Source of the DNA: 21-14-0-10-47-8 sp966211795
GTDB taxonomy: Bacteria > Bdellovibrionota > Bdellovibrionia > Bdellovibrionales > Bdellovibrionaceae
Direction of reading: 5' to 3'
Assembly (NCBI GenBank): GCA_966211795.1
Contig: CBIHNW010000014.1
Coordinates: 62,001-126,000 of the forward strand
DNA length: 64,000 bases
Part shown: positions 59,023 through 64,000 of the stretch, piece by piece
Position numbering within the stretch: position 1 is the stretch's first letter
How the letters are laid out: each line of letters starts with the position of its first letter
Translations under genes and position numbers: made by a program
Notes under the pieces: model-generated
Seen by the model: only the letters and a program-made list of their open reading frames with translations
Database searches by the model: none
What the model was told of the DNA's origin: nothing

Positions 59023-59331
59023 TCACTCCGTCTCTGACAGGCAGGTGCCGTCAGCCGTCCAGTTTTTGCATTTCAAATCGTCGGATTGATTTCGCGACGA
59101 CCAATCGCCCGGAATGTTTTCGATGGTTTCGCCAGATGCGGTCGAGCTCTCCGAGGAAACAGAGCGCTTTCCCGAATTCTGTGCTTGCTGCAGGTACTTG
59201 TGAATACCGAAGGCCGCAATCACGGCCGCCGCGACAAATAATAAAATGAAGATCGGCGAAATGCGTAGCACGGTGGGGCTCTCCTTCCCACCTGTCCTGT
59301 CGGAACGTTTGACGATTTTCTCGAGATCCAA
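59023..59331 (-). CDS. Small single-span membrane protein
   Basis: A 102-residue protein with one transmembrane helix (VLRISPIFILLFVAAAVIAA) after a basic cytoplasmic N-terminus (MDLEKIVKRSDRTGGK). The part outside is Ser-rich and ends in WSSRNQSDDLKCKNWTADGT, CLSETE with two Cys that could pair. It overlaps the start region of the next gene on the same strand. Function unknown. Confidence 0.62.
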   Translation of the reverse strand: MDLEKIVKRSDRTGGKESPTVLRISPIFILLFVAAAVIAAFGIHKYLQQAQNSGKRSVSSESSTASGETIENIPGDWSSRNQSDDLKCKNWTADGTCLSETE

Positions 59332-59386
59332 ATTTCAAGGAAGGACCAAGGTCGAGTGCAAGCAAGCGCACGAATAAAATTTCCGC

Positions 59387-60937
59387 TTAAAGCCCGCAAC
59401 CCGCGCAGACGAATTTGGTCGCCGTGGTCACCAGACCAAAGGTTCCCAAAAAGAAATTAACGATGTGATCGTATTGATAAGCGATCAGGCCGGCCGTGAT
59501 GCCCACTGAACCGAGCTTCATCAACGAAGCTTTGGTGTCTGATTTGCCCGGCGAAAAGGTCAGGGCCTTCACCGCTTCGGTTTCCGCCTTTTTCATTCGC
59601 TCGACAAAGTCCTTGTCGACGGCACTGCCCGTGGTGGCCGCAACTTTCTCGGCGTACACCCGCAGATTGGACCAGTACGCCGAATAATAACTGATGCGGG
59701 CGAAGGTCACCAGGAACTCGTCCGTGGTTTCTTCCGCATCATGTTGGCGGCGTAGAATTTCGTACTGCACCTGAATGTCGTTTTCGGCATAGACGATGTC
59801 CATGATTTGCGGCAGGTAACGATGCTCGAGATACCGGCGCTCGATCAGTCCGGTCATCATATCCAAGGCCTGGCGAACCATGCGGAATTTTCCCTGCTGG
59901 GGAAATTTGGTCACGATTTTGCGAATGTAATTTCCGAATACGATCACGGCCGTGCTGCGAAAGAAAATACTTCGATTGGATTCCACTTCATATTGCAGTT
60001 TTTCGATTTGGATCTCTGGCGTGCGCGCCATCAACCCATGCAACTCGTCCAGAGAAATTCGCAGCTTCGGTGTGTTCAAGAAGGCAGATCGCTGTTCGAC
60101 ACCGGTGACGCCCAGCTGACTTAAGATATTGCGGGCGTAGGCGGCGATTTCCGCGGGCGGTGCCAACGGCTGACCGTTATGACCCATTTCCGAGAAAACG
60201 GGGTCCGCCAACAGGACCGGATCTTCTTTGGCGATGTTTTCCAGGTAAAGACGAACGATCGTGTATTCTTCGATCCCGCGACCGATCCAGCGGAAGTACT
60301 GACGGTTTTCGTTGCGGAGCTGTTCGAGGCGGGCCCGGGCTTGCGGGCCCCGAATTTTATCGGCGACGTAATCGCTGAGCCGCATCTGCAGCGAGCGATG
60401 CTTTTGAATGCTCTCGGCCGTGCGGGCGTATTTTTCCAGAGTGCTCATTTCAGCGAGATTTTTCGACAACGACAGGTAGCTGCTCTCGACATCGTGAAAA
60501 AGGTTTTTATAGATCCCGACCGCATTGGCGTGCGTGCCGTAAGAATATGAATTCAGTCCCACCCGCAAGTCTTCTTTGAGGTCATCCATGCGGCCGCGGT
60601 AATTGTAGACAATGTAATTTTCTTTGGTGCCGTTGGCGGCCTTCCACTTGATACTGCGGCCACCGAGAACGTCGACAAACTTTTGAATGCCTTCAGCGGC
60701 CTGGATGATTTCTTCTTGCTCAGTTTTCGTGAGAGATGAGATTTCGGTCCGCAATTCCTTCTTGGCCTGCGCCCAGATGGCGTCCACCGAATTCATGTTG
60801 GCGACATCCGAAAAATGCTGCAGGCGAGTCTCAGAGTAAATCCGAAGACAAGATACGGCGTCCACCGCATGGGCGCTAGACGCTATCACGGTGAACGTCA
60901 CCATCATCAGAATTTTCAGAGATTTCAACATACGCAC
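59387..60937 (-). CDS. Exported protein of unknown function, 516 residues
   Basis: Signal peptide ending in ASSAHAVD. The mature protein is predominantly helical with Tyr- and Arg-rich segments (IYKNLFHDVESSYLSLSKNL, AEETTDEFLVTFARISYYSA). It ends in a hydrophobic segment (AGLIAYQYDHIVNFFLGTFG, then LVTTATKFVCAGCGL), likely a C-terminal membrane anchor. The terminal CAGCGL is unusual. No domain family is recognised. It is the last of three same-strand unknowns (58595-60937) and starts after a region without an obvious promoter. Confidence 0.65.
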   Translation of the reverse strand: MRMLKSLKILMMVTFTVIASSAHAVDAVSCLRIYSETRLQHFSDVANMNSVDAIWAQAKKELRTEISSLTKTEQEEIIQAAEGIQKFVDVLGGRSIKWKAANGTKENYIVYNYRGRMDDLKEDLRVGLNSYSYGTHANAVGIYKNLFHDVESSYLSLSKNLAEMSTLEKYARTAESIQKHRSLQMRLSDYVADKIRGPQARARLEQLRNENRQYFRWIGRGIEEYTIVRLYLENIAKEDPVLLADPVFSEMGHNGQPLAPPAEIAAYARNILSQLGVTGVEQRSAFLNTPKLRISLDELHGLMARTPEIQIEKLQYEVESNRSIFFRSTAVIVFGNYIRKIVTKFPQQGKFRMVRQALDMMTGLIERRYLEHRYLPQIMDIVYAENDIQVQYEILRRQHDAEETTDEFLVTFARISYYSAYWSNLRVYAEKVAATTGSAVDKDFVERMKKAETEAVKALTFSPGKSDTKASLMKLGSVGITAGLIAYQYDHIVNFFLGTFGLVTTATKFVCAGCGL

Positions 60938-61126
60938 CAGGCACCCTTTTTACAGGTGCTGGATATTGCAAGAGTTTCGCCAAGGGGTCAGACCCACCAT
61001 ACGTGAGTCCAATCACTCTCGGCTGTCCAGAAGCTGATCAGACGAGATCTTTTTACAACCACGGCTTTTCTATCAGCTAAATCCAAAGGCTTTGGACGAG
61101 ATCAGAGCCAAAGGCGTTTCATGCTA

Positions 61127-62773
61127 TCAGAGCCAGAGGCTTTTGACTCCCCGTTCGCGGGCGACTGCGGCCGCATCTTCGTAGCCTGCATCGACGTGAC
61201 GAAAGACTCCCATGGCGGGATCGGCCGTCAAGACGCGTTCCAGACGTCGGGCTGCTTCGGGCGTCCCGTCGGCGACGATGACTTGGCCGGCGTGTTGCGA
61301 GTATCCCATCCCGACGCCACCACCATGATGCAAAGACACCCAAGTCGCGCCGCAGGCCGTGTTCACCATCGCATTTAGAAGAGGCCAATCGCTGACTGCG
61401 TCCGAGCCATCTTTCATCGCTTCTGTTTCGCGATTGGGTGAAGCCACCGAGCCGCAATCCAAATGGTCGCGACCGATCACGAGCGGCGCTTTCACCTTGC
61501 CCGTGCGAACCAATTCGTTGAACAAGAGACCGGCTTTGGCGCGCTCGCCGTATTCCAGCCAGCAAATTCGTGCCGGCAACCCTTGAAACGCGATTCGTTG
61601 CTCGGCCATATCCAACCAACGCAGCAAATGTTTCTTGTGCGGGAACAGTTCGCGAAGTGCATCGTCAGTCACTTGAATGTCTTGCGGATCCCCGGATAAA
61701 GCCACCCATCGGAAAGGCCCACTGCCTTTGCAGAAAAGCGGTCGAATGTAGGCCGGAACAAAGCCTGGGAAGTCGAACGCATTTTTCACGCCGGCTTCCT
61801 GCGCGCGGGCACGAAGATTGTTGCCGTAATCGAATGTCACGGCCCCACGCTTTTGCATCTCAAGCATTCCTAAAACATGTTTCGCCATGCTGGCATAAGC
61901 CGCATCGAGATAAGCTTTCTGATCGCGCTTGCGAAAGTCCGCCGCGGTTTCAACGGTGTAGCCCTCAGGAATGTAGCCGACCAGTGGATCGTGCGCCGAG
62001 GTTTGGTCCGTCAAAAGATCTGGAACGAAATCGCGTTTGAGAAATTCATGCATCATGGTCGCGGCATTACCCTGAAGCGCGATCGATTTCGCCTCGCCGG
62101 ATTTGTTGTATTTGCGAATCCGCGCGATCGCATCGTCGATGTCGGTGGCGACTTCGTCGACGTATTTGGTTTCCAGACGTTTCTGAATTCGTGTCGGATC
62201 GATCTCGACCGCCAGAACACTTGCTCCCGCGAACACTCCCGCCAACGTTTGCGCTCCGCCCATGCCGCCCAAACCGGCGGTCAAAATGCAGCGGCCCTTC
62301 AGCGAACCGCCAAAGTGCTGATTCCCCGCTTCGACAAAAGTTTCGTAAGTTCCCTGGATGATGCCCTGGGTGCCGATGTAAATCCACGATCCGGCCGTCA
62401 TCTGACCAAACATCATCAGACCTTTTTTATCCAGCTCGTGAAAGTGTTCCCAGGTCGCCCATTTGGGCACCAGGTTCGAATTCGCCAGCAGCACGCGGGG
62501 CGCATCTTCGTGCGTGCGCAAGATGCCGATCGGCTTTCCCGATTGAACCAACAAGGTTTCGTTGTTTTCCAGCGTGGTCAGCGCCTGCAGAATTTTATCG
62601 AAGCTTTCCCAATTGCGGGCCGCTTTGCCGATGCCGCCGTAAACGATCAGCTGCTCGGGATGTTCCGCAACGGAAGGATCCAGATTGTTTTGAATCATGC
62701 GGTAGGCCGCTTCTTGAAGCCAGCCTTTGCAATGCAATTTCGTACCGGTCGGGGCCTTTACCGTGCGTGCCAT
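61127..62773 (-). CDS. hutU: Urocanate hydratase
   Basis: A 548-residue NAD-dependent enzyme of histidine breakdown that converts urocanate to imidazolone propionate, the substrate of HutI. Signatures: QEAAYRMIQNNLDPSVAEHP, LIVYGGIGKAARNW, LANSNLVPKWATWEHFHELD, MFGQMTAGSWIYIGTQGIIQ, LTAGLGGMGGAQTLAGVFAG (NAD), FVPAYIRPLFCKGSGPFRWV, IGRDHLDCGSVASPNRETEA and HHGGGVGMGYSQHAGQ. Ribosome site AAGGAGA six bases before the ATG. hutI is 11.5 kb away on the same strand; hutH is not in the window. Confidence 0.97.
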   Translation of the reverse strand: MARTVKAPTGTKLHCKGWLQEAAYRMIQNNLDPSVAEHPEQLIVYGGIGKAARNWESFDKILQALTTLENNETLLVQSGKPIGILRTHEDAPRVLLANSNLVPKWATWEHFHELDKKGLMMFGQMTAGSWIYIGTQGIIQGTYETFVEAGNQHFGGSLKGRCILTAGLGGMGGAQTLAGVFAGASVLAVEIDPTRIQKRLETKYVDEVATDIDDAIARIRKYNKSGEAKSIALQGNAATMMHEFLKRDFVPDLLTDQTSAHDPLVGYIPEGYTVETAADFRKRDQKAYLDAAYASMAKHVLGMLEMQKRGAVTFDYGNNLRARAQEAGVKNAFDFPGFVPAYIRPLFCKGSGPFRWVALSGDPQDIQVTDDALRELFPHKKHLLRWLDMAEQRIAFQGLPARICWLEYGERAKAGLLFNELVRTGKVKAPLVIGRDHLDCGSVASPNRETEAMKDGSDAVSDWPLLNAMVNTACGATWVSLHHGGGVGMGYSQHAGQVIVADGTPEAARRLERVLTADPAMGVFRHVDAGYEDAAAVARERGVKSLWL

Positions 62774-62808
62774 GATATTCTCCTTGGGTCATGTACGGTT
62801 ATGCCAAA

Positions 62809-62843
62809 AAGGCCGAAGGGGCGTCAAACCCATCTTCGGCCTT
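62809..62843 (-). terminator. Terminator of the 62914-63228 gene
   Basis: On the minus strand AAGGCCGAAG and CTTCGGCCTT pair perfectly (10 bp), followed by T-rich sequence and the hutU ribosome-site region. It separates the small exported protein gene from hutU. Confidence 0.8.
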
Positions 62844-62913
62844 GATATCAAGCGGTAAGAATTTGAAAAGGCAGCAAGCTTCTAAAAGAGCTCGCGGCCG
62901 CGGTCATTCAAGA

Positions 62914-63228
62914 CTATTTGCAGTCTTTTTTGTCTTCGAAAGTTTTGCCCAGATCTTTACCGGCAAAAGTCACGGTATGGACTTTCTTGCTCGCCAAGGT
63001 GCCTTTGCGAACGATCTTGGCGCTTTTTTCCGCCAACGTCAGGCAAGCCTTTTCATCATCCACTTCTTTTTTATCGTCTGTCTCTTTTTTGCCATCATAA
63101 GGCTTCAAAGCTTCAGTTTCCTTACCAGGGCATGCTTCACGAGCCGTTTTGTAGGTGCACTCGCCTTTGGCCATCGCCATTGAAGAAACAAAAGACAACG
63201 CGATCACGGACAACAACATTTTATTCAT
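62914..63228 (-). CDS. Small exported Lys/Asp-rich protein
   Basis: A 104-residue exported protein (signal peptide MNKMLLSVIALSFVSSMAMA, then KGECTY). The mature part has four Cys (24, 33, 62, 103) and a charged central segment (YDGKKETDDKKEVDDEKACL) followed by EKSAKIVRKGTLASKKVHTV. It may be a small binding or structural periplasmic protein. No family recognised. Ribosome site GGAGGAAATATG. Its own terminator follows. Confidence 0.7.
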   Translation of the reverse strand: MNKMLLSVIALSFVSSMAMAKGECTYKTAREACPGKETEALKPYDGKKETDDKKEVDDEKACLTLAEKSAKIVRKGTLASKKVHTVTFAGKDLGKTFEDKKDCK

Positions 63229-63260
63229 ATTTCCTCCATCACGGACATGTTGATTCGAAC

Positions 63261-64000
63261 TTAGGATGCATTTTTATATTGATGAGTTTGCTCAGAATCC
63301 TCAACATTCTTTTTCTTCCAAAAAAGAAATGTCGAGGACGTCTTTCCGTCCCGCAGGCCCGAAAAGGATTTAAGATCTTGAGAAAATTTCTCGAGAGCAT
63401 TGACCTGCTCTTTCAGGCTTTGCGCTGAATCGGAAATAACGTGTGTATTGGCAGCATTTCCCTGAATGGCTTGATCAATTTGGCTGAGCGCCTGACCGAC
63501 CTGAGAAATTCCAGAATTCTGTTCTTGCGCAGCCGCAGATATGTCCTGAATCAAAGTTGAAACTTTGCTGACAGAATCCACGATCTCGGTCAGAGATTTT
63601 TCCGAAGCGGTTGCCAGCTGCACACCGCGCTCAGTTTTCGAGGTCGAACTCTCGATCAAACTGCTGATCTCTTTTGCGGACTCGGCACTTCGTTGCGCCA
63701 GGGTCCGGACGGCGTCGGCCACCACGGCAAAGCCTTTGCCCTGTTCACCCGCGCGGGCCGCTTCGACCGCCGCATTGAGCGCTAACAGATTGGTCTGAAA
63801 GGAAATGTCTTCGATGATGACCAAGATTTCCTCGATCTTCTTAGATGATTGATACACGTCTTTCATGTTTTCGATCATCATCTGGATGTTTTTCTGTCCT
63901 TCCGCAACGGATTTTTCACCCTGCTTGGAAAGGCCCGCGGCCTTGCTGGCGCTTTCGGTGTTCACCCGAACCGCGGCCGTTAACTCTTCCATCGAAGCGA
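63261..64000 (-). CDS. Methyl-accepting chemotaxis protein, 5' end outside window
   Basis: The C-terminal 245 residues of a chemoreceptor. The signalling hairpin tip is EILVIIEDISFQTNLLALNA followed by AVEAARAGEQGKGFAVVADA, close to the consensus. It continues with VRTLAQRSAESAKEISSLIE and methylation-helix-like repeats. The frame is open across the right edge of the window, so the sensor and membrane parts are not visible. The final residues after SLKEQVNALEKFSQDLKSFS are a short basic tail ending in KNAS, without a pentapeptide CheR/CheB tether. Links motility to unknown ligands. Confidence 0.93.
   Translation of the reverse strand, partial: ASMEELTAAVRVNTESASKAAGLSKQGEKSVAEGQKNIQMMIENMKDVYQSSKKIEEILVIIEDISFQTNLLALNAAVEAARAGEQGKGFAVVADAVRTLAQRSAESAKEISSLIESSTSKTERGVQLATASEKSLTEIVDSVSKVSTLIQDISAAAQEQNSGISQVGQALSQIDQAIQGNAANTHVISDSAQSLKEQVNALEKFSQDLKSFSGLRDGKTSSTFLFWKKKNVEDSEQTHQYKNAS

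Noticed and set aside
61877..62845. A 322-codon plus-strand frame opposite hutU
   Set aside because: Antisense shadow; composition rich in Arg and His, no ribosome site.
1..64000. tRNA and rRNA genes
   Set aside because: I looked for the conserved T-loop and D-loop patterns and rRNA landmarks in the intergenic stretches and found none. A tRNAscan-SE run would settle it.

Overview
This window looks like chromosomal DNA from a Bdellovibrio-type predatory bacterium (Bdellovibrionota). The evidence is roughly 50% GC, a large share of genes for exported proteins of unknown function, two TIGR02147-type regulators (a family known mainly from Bdellovibrio and Fibrobacter), two DUF4360-type secreted proteins, several exported hydrolases (M64 and S8 proteases, an HNH nuclease, a murein amidase, a lytic transglycosylase, a PAP2 phosphatase) and a methyl-accepting chemotaxis protein. 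I see no rRNA or tRNA gene, CRISPR array, insertion sequence or prophage gene. The species assignment is an inference.

Region by region: 1-14.2 kb holds exported proteins (DUF4360 pair, repeat lipoproteins, M64 and subtilisin-like proteases, a secreted HNH nuclease behind a purine riboswitch), a sensor histidine kinase, a dihydroorotase-yciB pair and a HEAT-repeat/membrane protein pair. 14.3-21.1 kb carries uppP-mscS, an SDR oxidoreductase, a secreted coiled-coil protein and amidase-rph-rdgB. 21.2-28.3 kb has small unknown genes around a 92-bp tandem repeat, then the housekeeping run prs-rplY-pth-ychF and an amidase. 28.3-34 kb has two oligopeptide-type ABC permeases behind a lytic transglycosylase, divergent from radA. 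34-47 kb is dominated by secreted proteins of unknown function, two of them paired with TIGR02147 regulators, plus glpK, an acyltransferase and a secreted kinase-like protein. 46.9-47.65 kb is a gene-free stretch packed with repeats, including a 36-bp perfect inverted repeat that can fold as a T. 47.6-52.6 kb has a TadE/Flp-like small protein, hutI, lipoproteins and gpmA. 52.7-58.5 kb is the 2-oxoglutarate dehydrogenase complex (sucA, sucB, lpdA). 58.6-64 kb has exported unknown proteins, hutU and the 3' part of a chemotaxis receptor gene that runs off the window.

How the genes fit together: the theme is breakdown and uptake of prey material. There are exported proteases, a nuclease and murein enzymes, peptide-type permeases, histidine catabolism (HutU and HutI, which yields glutamate and hence 2-oxoglutarate) and the 2-oxoglutarate dehydrogenase complex. 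The most notable observation is a canonical guanine-type riboswitch (6066-6130) whose P1 helix overlaps the ribosome-binding site of a secreted nuclease. That would let free purine repress an enzyme that degrades DNA. Other notable items are the T-shaped palindrome with nearby iteron-like 19-bp repeats, a dispersed hairpin element with one copy in each of two intergenic regions, the GGA-rich tandem repeat that could encode a CsrA-binding RNA, and a signal-peptide-bearing protein with protein-kinase-like motifs.
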